64,000 bases of DNA from contig JAVGVS010000803.1 of assembly GCA_032718565.1 (NCBI GenBank), forward strand, positions 1 to 64,000, read 5' to 3'. The DNA comes from Distichodus sexfasciatus (taxonomy: Eukaryota > Chordata > Actinopteri > Characiformes > Distichodontidae). Of the stretch, positions 34,580 to 47,417 are shown piece by piece; position 1 is the stretch's first letter; each line of letters begins with the position of its first letter. The notes beneath the pieces are model-generated. The model had not been told where the DNA came from and did no database searches. It saw only the letters and a program-made list of their open reading frames with translations. The position numbers and the translations under genes were made by a program.

Positions 34580-35690
34580 AGTATAGTCAAGTAAATGTGT
34601 GTGTGTGTCTGTGTGTGTGTGTGTGTCTGTGTGTATCTCATAAATCCCGGCAGCTAGTCTCAATGGTACTTACAATGTTAGACTGTTGTTTGTGTGTTTT
34701 AATTTAAGATAAAATAATTAAATCAAATGTTTAGTAGAAATGTACCTGAAAAACAAACTGTGTGTGTGTGTTTGTGAATCTCATAAATCCCAGCAACTAG
34801 TCTCAGTGGTGCTCTTTTATACAATGGAAACAAAACACACAGTAACACAAACAGTCAGCAGTAGTGTGTTTGTGTATGTTTTGAATTTTGCCAGAAAAAT
34901 TAATTCAACCAGAAAAAATCCTCAGTTGAAATGTACCTGAATAATAAATTGCATGTGTTTGGTGTGTGTTTGTAAAAATGCCAATATGGGAACTTTGACC
35001 TGATCGCACTCCAACAAGATGGGGAACCATGTCATTGTTGGGACGTAAAACTAAGTGCCAACAAAGTCAAAAAGTCCCTTCATGGTCGTTATCCTTAAAA
35101 GTGTGTGTGTGTGTATGTGTCAGCAAACTCCATAATGGGGACCTGATTCCACACCAATAAAGTGGGGACGTGTGTCATTATGGAGACATAAACCCCTAAT
35201 TTTTATTCAAGCTGAACTTTTCCATTTAAAATCTCAGTATTCATATTCTTAAAAGTGTGTGAGAGTGTGTCCCAACATGGGGACTTTGATCTGATTGCAT
35301 ACCAACAAAGTGAGAACCAGTATCACTATGAGGACGTAAAACCCCACAAAGTCTCCACAAAGTTAATCATTGCAACATACAAATTTCTTCAGAATTAACT
35401 TCTCCTTTTAAAATCTATAAAGTCCCCATCATGATCATATCCTTAAAAGGTGTGTGTGTGTGTGTTTGTAAACCTCCATAATGGATCTGAACTTTAATGC
35501 ACAGCATTAAAGTGGGGGTAAGTCATTATGGGGACATAAACCCATACTGCACTTTTCCCTTTAAAATCTCAGTCTTCTCATATTCTTAAGTGTGTGTGTG
35601 TGTGTGTAAGTGGCTCTGTGTCTCAAATCCCATTCAAAACTAGTCTTGATGGTGCTTTTTATACCATGGAAACAAAACACACACACACAC
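34580..35690. repeat. TG-linked repeat family, several copies
   Basis: TG runs at about 34595, 34755, 35101, 35450 and 35590 are each followed by related text. One type is TCTCATAAATCCC-GC-CTAGTCTCA-TGGT (34635, 34779; variant 35620). The other is CATAATGGGGAC...AAAGTGGGGAC...GGAGACATAAACCC (35140, 35270, 35480). Confidence 0.7.
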
Positions 35691-35699
35691 TGCGTTTGC

Positions 35700-36700
35700 A
35701 TGTTATTGATTTTGCATTCTTGATTTCCCACATTGTGATATCAGATGGGCTCATGATCTGTTCACTACCACCTGAACGCAATCATCTTATCCCCACAGAT
35801 ACACACACACACACTGCCCACCCACAAATCCTGCTACAGCTACGTCTAACGCCAGAGCTTATCTTCAGCAACCAAAAGCAAACCTTTTGCCTTCTTCTAC
35901 TTTCTCACGTCAAACCTGAAACTTCTAAAAAGGCACTTTATCCTCCCGAGGACCGATTCTCTCACACGGAAATGTCCTCACAAATCCACAAAATCTGATA
36001 AATCTCAGCTTTTCCTATCCTATAGAGAACAATCAGGTCTCGCAAGCGCTGCCCAAACACACACACACACACAAACGCACATGCAAGGTCTCTCTGGACC
36101 TGGCCCAAGTCTGTATTCCTGCCTCTGTGTGTTTCCCTGCTTTTCTGCTTCTGTTTGAGCTCCTCCAGATGTGCCTGCACTATTCTTTTGGAAACAGCTG
36201 TGGGCATGGCGAGTGTGTGTGTGTGTGTGGTGTGAGTGTGTGTGGTGTGTGTGCAATTATTTGTTCAGGTTGAAACAGGAATTAAAATTCCTGCCTGTGC
36301 ACTTGCGCCAAGTCAGTCTGGAAAAGAGCTCTGTATGTGTGTGTGTGTGTTTTTTGCAGCTTAGTGAGACAGATTTCACAACCAGTACCTGCAAGCCCAG
36401 ACCCACAAAAAAGGGAGATGACTAAGACGATATTGTTTTCTGTGTGTGTGTGTGTGTGTGTTGAGACACAGAGTCTTTGTTTGTCAGCCGTTGAACGTTG
36501 CGCGGCATCGATTTTCCTGCAGAATTTTTTATTAATATGCAAGGACTAAAAGCTTCAAGACTCCACCCCCAAAGCTTTTCATTAAACATGTGGGAATTCT
36601 GTCTCTCTGACATCACACACACCAGCTTTTATTCCAGTTTTGTCTCAGCACTGCAATGCTATTGATGTATATCACCATGGAAACCGTGCTCCCAGTGGCT
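35700..36700. other. Unique DNA with small CA/TG runs
   Basis: Runs at 35675, 35800, 36057-36073, 36215-36252, 36334-36350 and 36440-36462. No exon recognised. Confidence 0.4.
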
Positions 36701-36719
36701 GTGCCGAAAGTTGGGTCAG

Positions 36720-37330
36720 TCTAATATATAAATTATAATCAGCGGACAATAAACTTAACAGTTCCAGTTTGGGCATACAGGTAATAATATGTTCAATATC
36801 ACACTATTATAGTTTGGTTAGAGAGCATTAGGAGAGCAGTGGTGTAATGATACAATGATCTTACTCATCAACAATCTAAAACGATTAAAAAAAAAACTCT
36901 AAATGCAAGAAGGTAGCTGTATAAATTATATATATAAATCAAAACAAACATGAATAAAACATTACAATCAATAAATATTCTGAAATATTACAGTCAATAA
37001 TTTAATAATTTTATTTAATATACATTTAAATATAAGGGTTATTTTATTAGTTTTATTATCCAAATTATTACATTAGAATTTTAGATTCTATATTGTATAT
37101 AAATTATATTTATTATATATTATATGATAAATATAAATATATTATAAATAACTGAATTATCAATAATTGATATTATACAATATAATAAAATTATAATTAT
37201 AAAAAATAAGTTATATATAGTTATATATAGCCTACAATTATGAAAACATTTAATTGTTATTAAAAATATATTATTACTATTTAACTTATTTATTATCTAA
37301 AATATAATTAAAGAATTAAAGCTTATGGGA
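36720..37330. other. AT-rich stretch
   Basis: Strongly A/T with many ATATAA, TTATAA and TATTTA words and no gene. Confidence 0.7.
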
Positions 37331-37499
37331 AAATCCTCGATAACTTGGTTCACACATGGCACTGTGTAAATATTTCTAAATAAAAAGAAAATAATAAAAG
37401 TGATATACGGGAATATATATATACGCACACACACACACACACATTCATTCATGTCCACATCCAGGCTTAAATATGCACACACACACATTCATTAATAAT

Positions 37500-37830
37500 A
37501 ATACTGCTGTCATATGCTGTCCACATGTGCTGCACCTCAGCCGGAGTTGGCTAGCGAGTGTCTCTATCCGTGTTGGCGGCGGATACGAGGTGTAGTTTCA
37601 GCACGTAACCTTGGATACGGGATTAAGGCCCATTAGCGAGGTCGCCATGTCGACATCCTGGAGTTCTGTAGGAGAACCTACTTAACTGAGCAAGCGGTTA
37701 CTGCGCCGACGGAACCCAGAACTTCCTCACAGAGCTAGTTTAACACCGTGTCGTTAAATTACAGTTTGTTCACACACACACACACGCACCCCTCTGAGTA
37801 CTGAAAAGCATAAATATTTCATGGCTAAAA
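37500..37830. other. Single-copy CpG-containing stretch
   Basis: GTTGGCGGCGGATACGAGG and CCATTAGCGAGGTCGCC, then a short CA run (37771-37786). No exon. Confidence 0.3.
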
Positions 37831-37890
37831 ACTGTTCTCTAGTCCTTGGTGTCGGCTGAAGAGTGTGACAAAGCCTTTTTCCTACTTTTA

Positions 37891-37926
<36 letters not shown>

Positions 37927-38197
37927 GCCTCTGCAGCTATACTCACAAGTATTTCATCACCAGCACTAACAGCAGTATTGCAGTTTTTCTTGATTGCTTT
38001 GACCTGCTTAAAGAAACTGGGATCCACTCGGTTTTCATCATCACTCTCTCAGCAGAGCAGTGGACAATTTCTTGCAATATGTTAACCCTTTCTCATTGAT
38101 TGACAATATTTTCCCACCCTTTTGCAAAAAACAGAAGCTAACACAGATGTCATTCAAGCAGCCTAAACTCCATTATTGTTTTAGCTATAATAACCAA

Positions 38198-38824
38198 ATG
38201 TGACCTCCACAGCAAAAACTAGTCGCTTGTCGCAAATTTTCAAAATTGAGTTATTATGTTTTCATGAAAGGGCATAAATCAACCTTCAAAACGATACCTA
38301 TATCGAATGAATTGGCGACATATGACTGAGATATCAACATTCAAAGGAGTCAGCCCCTGTCACGCCAAGTGAGAAACTGGAGAAATCTACCTTGGTTGAC
38401 TGTCGACGAGTACACGCTGGTGCGGTCGCGCCACGCTTATGCTTACGTAGCCTACGCCTGCATTCACAGCCACACGGATAGCCTACCCGCGCTAGGTTAA
38501 CTGAACTTGGGAGACGAAGACGTGATCTTATGTCTTATATCTTCACGCTAGTCACGAGAGTAGATTTACCGTAAACATTGAAGTAGAGCGGTCAAAACAG
38601 AAACTTTTAACATTCTGCTGGAATGGAATTCCTCACCTCAAGAAAGTCACGTTTTTAGGATGGAAAGGGTAAGTTTTTCAGCTTAAATCTATTCACAACA
38701 GTACAGTATAGACTCCACTGTTTCAAAACACAAAAACAAAAAATCCAAAAATTTTACCCCACGCCAGCTTTTTCTCGAAACCTCCGCTGGGCGATGTTTA
38801 TCGGTTTTGCCATGGAGGGTCACA
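38198..38824 (+). mobile_element. TIR family P, copy 1 (~630 bp)
   Basis: Starts ATGTGACCTCCACAGCAAAA and ends TTTTGCCATGGAGGGTCACA. The interior is shared with 43896 and 57327: AAATCAACCTTCA-AACGATACC, ACATATGACTGAGATATCAA, CATTCACAGCCACACGGATA, GTACAGTATAGAC. No coding capacity. Confidence 0.8.
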
Positions 38825-38829
38825 ACTAG

Positions 38830-39630
38830 AAACCATCTATTCCTAACTGTTAGACACTACCTAGATTAGAATAAATACACTAAAGCACCCGTTTGACACT
38901 CCTTCACACAAATCTTCAATCAGCAGTCAGTCTGTACACCTTTCAAAGGTGCCATCTCTGTGTTGCTCTTTATAGAGATAGAATGTGATGTGGATGAAAA
39001 CATGGCCCTGTTGTCATGAGTGAATAGACTGAAAATCCATAGTGGCTATTTAAACTAATGAATTTTATTACAGTAGGTTTCATTTTGCTCTCTTTTCTGC
39101 ACTATTTACAGTATTTCAAAGTGTCAAAATACAGCTCTGAAAAAAAATCATGGAATCAATAAAATTTGCATCAAAGCATTTCTGATTCGGGATCCAATTC
39201 TTTGCAAGAAGACCAGTTTGACACAGCCTATGTAGAAAGACAACAAATGGCACTGGCATGAAAGCTAATAGACTACAATGCCGCTAACAAGCGTACGATT
39301 CACACTGAGTGCTGTATTTTGTTGTGCATTTGTAATGATTGATTGGAAGAGCTCACACTTGTTTGGTAAGTTGTGTTGTTTAAAAATTAGCTTTGTTGCA
39401 TATTTTTGAACTGTTGTGGCACAGTTAGAGTTTTTGCAAACAAAATGTGTCATTTGTCCATGAGTGCCAATTCTCGTGTGTCTGCAGTGTTAACTGTTTG
39501 AAAAATGTGGAGTTTGAGTTGACTGCTGAACAAAGAAATCAAGAAAACTGTACTATTGAAGTGTGTTGTTTTTATCTCGCCCTTGTTTTTTCTCCCTTTC
39601 TCATCTTTTCTTTATCGCTTCTTCTCTCCA
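38830..39630. other. No recognised feature
   Basis: Mostly AT-rich unique sequence with short non-homologous frames. Confidence 0.4.
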
Positions 39631-39635
39631 TCTGT

Positions 39636-39890
39636 GTGTGTGTGTGTTTCTGTACTTGCTACTTATTGAGAACCAAAATGAGTTTTTAACCAGCAGAGTG
39701 AGGACATTTTTGGGAAGTGAGGACTTTTTATTCACTTCTTTAAACTAAAGTTTATTTGCAAAACTAAGAAAGATCAGCTTAGTTATCAGGTTATGGCTAG
39801 GGTTATGTTTAGGTTAGTAGTATTATATAGATACAGTAATATAGAAGTTGTGTGGAGGCCTCACTACTATATAAGCATATGATGTGTGTG
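39636..39890 (+). repeat. TG-flanked repeat D, copy 1
   Basis: TGTACTTGCTACTTATTGAG, ACCAAAATGAGTTTTTAACC, GTGAGGACATTTTTGGGAAG, then TAGATACAGTAATATAG, bounded by TG runs (39634-39648 and 39884-39902). Nearly the same as 56080-56375. Confidence 0.8.
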
Positions 39891-40319
39891 TGTGTGTGTG
39901 TGTATCTGTTTCTCATCTCTTCCTCTACTGCCACAAAAGCATCTTATCAACATCATCAACCCTGCCCCCAAAACTGTGTGTGTGTGTGTGTGTGTGAACT
40001 TGTGGCTTGAAGTATGAATGACGGAGTAAGGAGACAAGGCTTCGGTGTGTGTACATGTCTGTGAGATTAAGAGATAGACGCTGTGTGTGTGTGTGTATTA
40101 GCATGTGAATGGCCTCGGGGTCATTGTGATGCGGTTGCTATGACAGCCAGCTGCTTTACATGACCGGTCACTGGGGTCCGAGGGTGTGTGTGTGTGTGTG
40201 TGTCTTTTGTTGTGTAGAACACAACTCCCTACAAGCTACACCAAATACATAGAGACCTACAGACACACACACACAAGGCTTTAATATCTGTAGCCCTGAA
40301 GACATTACTGGTGGGGTGT

Positions 40320-40549
40320 GTGTGTGGGTAAAAATTGGAGAGAGGGGATGGGTAGACAGAAGAAGAGAAAGAGAGATTGAGAGAAGGAGAAAGAAGAAGA
40401 GGGACAGAGAGAGAGGTTGTGAATGAAAACAGACATTGAGAGAAAAAGAGAGAGAGACAGAAAGAGAAGAGAGAGGGTTGAGGAGACAAAGGAATGGGAG
40501 TGAGGGATAAAGAAAGGGAGGATTAGAGAGAGGGAGAATAGAGTAGACG

Positions 40550-40587
<38 letters not shown>

Positions 40588-41215
40588 ATGGTATGGAGAG
40601 AGACAAAGAGAGAGAGGAAGGGATAGAGAGGGAAAGAGAGCGAGAGAGAGAGAGATTGAGGGAAGGAGAGAAGAAAAGAAAGAGAGAGTGACAGAGAGAG
40701 AGACAGAGGAAGGGATAGAGGATATATAGAGAGATGCAAGGCAGAGAGGGAGAGAGAGAGAGAGAGAGAGATTGAGGGAGGGAGAGAAGAAAAGAGAGAG
40801 ACACAGAGGAAGGGATAGAGGGATATATATAGAGAGATGTATATAGAGAGGGAGAGAGAGAGAGAGAGAGAGATTGAGGGAGGGAGAGAAGAAAAGAGAG
40901 AGACACAGAGGAAGGGATAGAGGGATATATATAGAGAGATGTATATAGAGAGGGAGAGAGAGAGAGAGTAGAGATTGAGGGAGGGAGAGAGAGAGAGGTT
41001 ACAGAGGAAGGGATAGAGGGATATATATAGAGAGAGGTATATAGAGAGGGAGAGAAATTGAGGGAGGGAGAGAAAAACGGTGCGAGAGAGAGAACAGAGG
41101 AAGGATAGAGGGCGTGGGGGTGGAGACAAGATATATAGATAAAAGGAATAGAGAAAGGTAAAGGAGAGAGGGATAGAGGAGTGAGAGAGGAGGGATGGAG
41201 GTGGAGGAGTGTAGA
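40320..41215. repeat. GA-rich block with ~100-bp tandem units
   Basis: Purine-rich + strand. GAAGGGATAGAGG recurs at 40709, 40809, 40911 and 41007, each followed by an ATATATAGAGAGA segment and GATTGAGGGAGGGAGAG. Confidence 0.9.
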
Positions 41216-41299
41216 GAGTGAATGTGTGGTTTTACAGAATGAATAATGTTCATTAATATGGGACAATAAACCTGATTTTCCTGTAGAGAAATGGGGAGA

Positions 41300-41327
41300 T
41301 CTCTCTCTCTCTCTCTCTCTGTGGTTA

Positions 41328-41401
<74 letters not shown>
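41300..41401. repeat. (CT)10 and (GT)~35 microsatellite
   Basis: CT at 41300-41320; perfect GT from 41331 to 41400. Confidence 0.97.
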
Positions 41402-41499
41402 GATTTAGCATGACTGTTATTTTTGAAACTGTCAGGCCTACAGATTTATTGCTAATTAGTTTAGAGCTGCACTTTTGACCTGTCAGGTGTGACTGTCTG

Positions 41500-41910
41500 T
41501 CTTTCTATGTGTGTGTGTCTGAGTGTGTGTGTTGGTGTGTGTGTGTGTGAGAGAGAGTATGTCTGAGTGTGTGTTGGTGTATGTGTGTGTGTGTGTGTGA
41601 TTATGTCTGAGTGTGTGTCTATGTCTGAGTGTGTGTGTGTGTCCATGTATTTATGGCATTGTGGAGACCTTTTTGTCCCTAAAATCACTTTTATCTGTTT
41701 TTTTGGGCTTTCAGGGGACATTTGAGAGGTCCCTATGAGGAGAAATGACTTATAGAAAACAAAAGAAACTAAAAGAGGTAAAAGATGTGTTGGTTACTGA
41801 GGTTACAGATTAGGTTAGGATTAGGTGTAGGTGTAGAATTACATCTAGTCATTATGGGAGTCTATGGAAGGACCTCACAAAGATAGTAATACAAAAATGT
41901 GTGTGTGTGT
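41500..41910 (+). repeat. TG run with repeat D-related body
   Basis: TG-rich 41506-41645, then TTTATGGCATTGTGGAGACC, GGGGACATTTGAGAGGTCC, GGTTACTGAGGTTACAG, GTCTATGGAAGGACCTCAC, and TG again at 41899. A divergent relative of 39636 and 56080. Confidence 0.65.
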
Positions 41911-42222
41911 GTATCTGGGAGTGCGTGAGTTTCACCCTCCTGTAGATTATTTTACTTTTTCATTTTACATCTCTCTCTCACACACACACAAGTCTAGTCA
42001 AGTCAGTTATTTTTAAAATGAAAACAACAAGATCTATTTTTTCTTTTTAACATTTTCTGGCTTGTTAAGATTTCATTTTTTGCATTGCGCTCCTCCTGGT
42101 CTGGCAGTGCTCGGGGTCAGAGTCAGACTTCAGCTTGTCTTGTGTAGGAGTCATAATTATGCTTCCAAATATACATCAGTAATAATATAGGCTGGTATTC
42201 CGCCTGTCCAGACACAGCAACT

Positions 42223-42224
<2 letters not shown>

Positions 42225-42253
<29 letters not shown>

Positions 42254-42259
42254 CTCTCA

Positions 42260-42308
<49 letters not shown>

Positions 42309-42510
42309 CACACATTCAGTCCTTCTGTCTCTCTCATCTAGTCCTTGTTCTTTTCGGCTTTCACCTCTATATCATCAAAACACCAAAACCATGAGTGTGT
42401 GTGTGTGTGTGTGTAAGTAAGTAAGTAAGTTGAGGTCTGGACACATGTTGAAGAGTTTGACTTTGAGTGGCGGCCAGCTGCTCCCCTACCTTTTTGAAAG
42501 GAAAGACAGA

Positions 42511-42543
<33 letters not shown>

Positions 42544-42641
42544 AGTGATATTAGAGAAAGAGAGAAAGCGCCAGGTCTGTTTCTCTCGTTTATTTTACCG
42601 CTTCATTCCTCTCCACGGTGAGTGTTCTAACTGGTGTGAAA

Positions 42642-42674
<33 letters not shown>

Positions 42675-42680
42675 ACCCCT
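42225..42680. repeat. CA and TG microsatellite cluster
   Basis: CA at 42223-42250 and 42263-42306; TG at 42395-42413 and 42513-42540; (GTAA)n at 42412-42429; CA at 42642-42668. Confidence 0.92.
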
Positions 42681-42779
42681 GTTCTCATGTTCTCACCTGT
42701 AATGAACGGCTGTCGTGGCTTTCAGCACTATTTAATAGAAAAATGATGAACTTTCTCGCTTATAAAAACACTGCTTTTT

Positions 42780-43735
42780 TTTAAAAAGGTCATCAAAGTG
42801 ACATTTGTGCATTTTAAAAGTTTAAACACTTTAAATGTCTTTGATGTTGAACTTTATTGTTTAAACAAAGAGATTCATCTTTATGTGGAAAATCCTAATA
42901 AATACCAAAAACAAACAAGATGATTCACGATATTGAGCTCACGAGACAATACAGTACGTCCAATGAGTTTATTATGTGATCGTCTCATGAGCTCAATATC
43001 GCATATCACCTCGCTCCTTACTGTCCATCCATCATCCTCAACTGACCGCTCTTTGTTTTTTTTCCAATCGCATTCTGATTTGCAGGCTTCATCCAGACGG
43101 GACAGTCGGTGGTCAGATCCGAGCTCTCTTTTTGGAATCAGTCCAAACCACATGTCCAAAAATCCATTGTTGCTTTGCAACTCGTGCCAAACTTCCCGGC
43201 CGAGTCCGTTTTGTCTCATTTTTGTTTTTGCCCTAATTAGCAAAAGCAGTCAATCCCGTTCCTTGACAAAATCATTTCGAACTCGAGTTTGGACCCGTCT
43301 GCTAAAGACGTAAGCGGTTCTGACAGGTCTTTCCGGATCTAATCTCATCCGGCTGTGACCTTCTTTTCTTTCTTCTCGCCCTTTTTTTGTCCCGCCGTCA
43401 CGGTCTTGACTTGCTTAAGGGAGGTGTTCGGTCATGGCCTGTTTTAAAAGATTTAGGGCACTTGTTCAAGTTCATTTGGGTCACAACTTTAACGGCGCTT
43501 CATTAACTGGACCCCGGACGGCTCTGTTAACGGCCGTTTCGGGACGATATGCAGCACTTTGCATGGTTTGATTGGCGCTAAGGCCGCTTTCAAGACCCTG
43601 CTTTGATGGGCTTTGTGTGAGAAATGTCTCTTTAGAACCGAGACTAACTGTCTGTTCCTGGACCGTTGCAGAACAGAACAGATCTTTGTCCAAGGTGATT
43701 AATGGAAACAAGTTTTGTAGGAGTGTTAATCCCGG
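42780..43735. other. Single-copy stretch
   Basis: Overlapping frames on both strands (about 42881-43313) lack any recognisable domain. An imperfect inverted pair GAGCTCACGAGAC / GTCTCATGAGCTC lies at 42935 and 42982. No exon called. Confidence 0.35.
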
Positions 43736-43815
43736 GGAGCGGTGCTTGGGGACGGTACCTTGCTTATGAGTACCTCAGTGGTACCTGTATTAGTCTGGGA
43801 TTCAAGCGTTGCGCT
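43735..43815 (-). mobile_element. SINE B fragment, minus strand
   Basis: GGTGCTTGGGGACGGTACCTTGC and GAGTACCTCAGTGGTACC, then a decayed B-box region (TCTGGGATTCAAGCG). Confidence 0.65.
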
Positions 43816-43895
43816 ACCAATTGCTAATAGTCTCGTTAAAGTTGGAACAAAATCAGCAGATGTCTCTGCACTTGCTTTGTTAGTGTCGTTACAAT

Positions 43896-44543
43896 ATGTG
43901 ACCCTCCATGGCAAAACCAGTCGCTTGTCGCAAATTTTGAGTTATTTTGAGTTCAAAATTGAGTTATGTTTTCAAGAAAGTGCATAAATCAACCTTCAGA
44001 ACGATACCTATATGGAATGAATCGGACGACATATGACTGAGATATCAACATTCAGGCGAGTCAGCCTCCCATCACGCCAAGGAGAAAACGGAGAAATCTG
44101 CCTTGAAGTTAATTATCGCCGTGAGCACTCACAGACGCCAGCGGCCACGCTACGCCAGTATTTACGTAGCCTACGCCAGCATTCACAGCCACACGGATAG
44201 CCTACTCATGCTTAGGTTAACTGAACTCGGAGACGATGATTCCGAGAAACATTCACGCTTAGTCAACCAGTGGATTTAAGGAAGTAAATATTGAGTAGAG
44301 CGGTGAAACAGAAACTTTAACATTCCCTGGCTGGAATTGAATTCTCACCTCAAGAAAGTCGTGTTTTTAGGATGGAAGCGTAAGTTTGAAATAAATTTAT
44401 TCACAACAGTACAGTATAGACCTTCCACTGTTTCAAAACACTAAAAACACAAAATCCAAAATTTTACCCCACGCAACATAAACGCTATTTTCTCGGAAAC
44501 CTCCATTGTGACAAGCGACTGGTTTTGCCGTGCAGAGTCGCAT
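43896..44543 (+). mobile_element. TIR family P, copy 2 (~650 bp)
   Basis: Left end ATGTGACCCTCCATGGCAAA; right end TTTTGCCGTGCAGAGTCGCAT. Co-linear with copy 1. The left flank reads CGTTACAAT and the right flank ATGTTTGTC. Confidence 0.82.
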
Positions 44544-44619
44544 ATGTTTGTCGGATCGATGTCTTCATTTTAGATCAGTGCTATGAACTTGTTGATATCA
44601 GAATCAAGGTATCAATGTA

Positions 44620-44946
44620 GGGCGGCATGGCGGCACAGCGGTTAGCGGAAGGTTCCGGGGTCGAACCCCGGGGACGGCTGTAGGGTCTTTCTGTGTGGCG
44701 CTGCATGTTTCCCCCGTGTTTATGCGGGTTTCTCCGGGGGCTTCGGTTTCCTCCCGCAGAAAGTCCAAAGGCATGCACTGTAGATTAATTGGCGACTCTA
44801 AATTGACCCGTAAGTTGTGAATGTGAGTGGGATCAGTGAGGCGTAGGTGGTGCCCTAGGGGTTATCCCTTCTTTGGGCCGAAGCTCTGGATAGGCTCGTC
44901 CTCCGCAACCCCAGTTGGGATTATGGTTGAGATAATGAATGAATGA
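44620..44946 (+). mobile_element. DANA/Mermaid-type SINE with target duplication
   Basis: Head GGGCGGCATGGCGGCACAGC, B box GGTCGAACCCC, CTTTCTGTGTGGCGCTGCA, GTCCAAAGGCATGCACTG, TTAATTGGCGACTCTAAATT, tail GATAATGAATGAATGAAT. Flanked by ATCAATGTA (44611-44619) and ATCAACGTA (44947-44955), eight of nine matching. Confidence 0.88.
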
Positions 44947-45059
44947 ATCAACGTATCAGTGTAGATCAACGTATCGTTACTAGACTCGAGGGTAACCCAC
45001 AGATCGTCTTGTTGCTTGTTTTCGGTGTCGTACTGGAAAAGTGTGCGTTGGTATTCGCT

Positions 45060-45590
45060 ATATGACGCGACGCTAAGTGAACTAACTGACTCTGTTGCAC
45101 CTCTGCACTTTACACATCACCGCCGCCAGGATGCACATGTTGCTATGTGGACTATTTCCTCCTCAGATGACTGTTGATACAACACTGCTATAATAATTTT
45201 TGCACTACCGCCACTTATTTGCACAAATGTTGAACGCTGAATGTATAAATAGACCGGATATAGAATTTTTTCATATTATAACTGCTCCTAACCTCTTGCA
45301 CATCCAGTGTAAAGTCAATTTCACTTTGTGGGTACACTGCATCCAAACTGTCTCCTATCTTCTCTATCTCAGTTCTAGTTCTAGCTTAAAGTTATATTTA
45401 ATATTCCACGTGTAGTTTAAAATGTATATTTTGTATTTTATTTATATATTGTTTATTCCATGTGCCTTATTTGTTCTTTGTCTCTATTTCCTACTGCACT
45501 GTAAAAACTGGAGCCACGTCGTCTCGTCTCTCTGTATATCTGTACAGTATATAGCAGAGATGACAATAAAGCTTACTTTGACTTTGTGAC
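45060..45590 (+). mobile_element. LINE-like 3' tail
   Basis: GTTGCACCTCTGCACTTTACA, TTGCACAAATGTTG, TACTGCACTGTAAAAAC and GAGATGACAATAAAGC (45559-45574) resemble the 3' UTR of fish non-LTR retrotransposons, with a polyadenylation-type AATAAA. No reverse transcriptase frame is present. The family is not determined. Confidence 0.55.
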
Positions 45591-45594
45591 GATA

Positions 45595-46245
45595 CACGTG
45601 ATGTCTCATGAGTTCAATGTCTCAGATGTTAGCCACCCGACTGGAGACCAAATCAGCCAATAACCTTTCTCAAAGCCTGTGATTGGCTGTTTTTGGCACA
45701 TTTATAACGCAGTACCAAGTGGAGCGAGACAAGGTGGCGTTGAGCACGGCCCAGATACTCAGATACTTTCACTGGTGACACCCACTGCTACCAGACGCGC
45801 AAACTATTTGGTGGACAGTTGTCTACCTCGACGCGACGGTCACATTTTAATCTCGCGAGATCTTGTGACGTCTGTACGTGTGTGTGTGTGTGAGAGAATA
45901 GGTTGTAAAGTGTATGTAGAGTGTACAGTCTGTCCCACACTTTCACCTGCGAGATGGGTGTGTATGAACGTGGGATGATAAGCAGCGTGTGTGTGTGTGT
46001 GTGTGCACATTAGTAAATAGGAGTCAGGACGTCTTACAGAATATATGAATATAAATGGATTAATTTGTGTAAATAACTGAAAGTTAATGAATATGAACTA
46101 GCGCTCTGATAAAGCCTGCGCTGCTGTGTGTAAGTCTGGGAATGTTAATGAAAGAGCGTGTGTGTGTGTGTGTGGCCTTCGGGTTTCTAGTGGCCGTGTT
46201 TTGTCTGCTTCACAAAGAATGATAGTTGAGGAAAGAAGAGAGAGT
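45595..46245. other. Unique DNA with CCAAT-like words
   Basis: Holds AAATCAGCCAATAACC and GTGATTGGCTG (45650-45690), then TG runs at 45881-45892, 45987-46004 and 46159-46174. No exon. Confidence 0.3.
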
Positions 46246-46249
46246 CTGA

Positions 46250-46575
46250 ACAGACAGAGAGAGAGAGAGAGAGAGAGCAGGGCTCGCCTGTGTGTGTGTG
46301 TGAGTGAGAGTGTGGGTTAATAGGGTGATGTGTGTGTGTGTGTCTTAAGTTACGCACCCAACCACTGCTAAAGTGATTTAGCAGCCACACACACCCCCAC
46401 GAGACACAACCTGTGTGATGTACCTGTGTGGTATCAGTATAAGATGTGTGTGTGTGTGTACGTGTGTGTGTGTGTGTGTGTGTGAGAGAAAGAGAGAGAG
46501 AGAAATACAGAACGAGTGGCACAGGGAGAGAGAAAACTGAGAGAAAGAGTGAGAGACAGAGAAAGGGAGGTCAAA
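46250..46575. repeat. GA and TG microsatellite cluster
   Basis: GA at 46256-46276 and 46485-46503; TG at 46290-46302, 46329-46343 and 46446-46485. Confidence 0.88.
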
Positions 46576-46799
46576 GTAAACGTTGTCATCTCTGTTGTAC
46601 TTGTACGTATGACGACTCCGGCTTTAACAATGCAGAGAACAAAGAACAATGAACAAATCCAGCACATGGAATTAAATATATAAATAGATGATAAAATATA
46701 CACTTTAAACTAGAAATAGAATATAAAAATAAACTTCTACAGTTGAAACTAGAGGTAGAAAGAGAGACAATTAGATGCGTGTGCCCAGCCTACAATTAT

Positions 46800-46822
46800 G
46801 TTTTAGAGTGAAAGAGGGAGAA

Positions 46823-46854
<32 letters not shown>

Positions 46855-47373
46855 AACGCAGGGGAAAGAGAGGCAGAGAAAGATAGACGACAGAGAGACG
46901 AATACGGGATAAAGAGGGGAGAGAGAGAGAGAGAGAGAGAGAGAGGAAGAATGAAAGAGACCATGAGAGTGAGTGAGAAATACAGAGAAAGAAAGAGAGA
47001 GAGTGAGGGAGAGAGAGAAAAGGAGAATGAGGGGGGTAATAGAGGCGGAGAAAGATAGACGAGACAGAGAGGAGATGAATACGGGCAAAGTAGGGGGAGG
47101 GAGAGAGAGAGAGAGAGAGAGAGTGGAGGAAGAACGAAAGAGCATCTTCAAGGAGAGGGAGTAGAAATGCTAGAGAAAGAGAGAGAGGAGGGGAGAGAGA
47201 AAAGGAGTAACAAGGGGAAAAGAGAGGTAGAGAAAGACAGACGACAGAGAGAGAGACGAATACGGGAGAAAAGAGAGGGGATAGAGGAGAGAGAGAGAGA
47301 AGGAGAACGAGGGGGAAAAGAGAGAGAGAAAGACAGACGAGACAGAGAGAGACGAATACGGGATAAAGAGGGG

Positions 47374-47417
<44 letters not shown>

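Noticed and set aside
42881..43313. Overlapping 120- and 126-residue frames as an exon
   Set aside because: No domain, no splice signals or homology recognised; probably chance in unique DNA.
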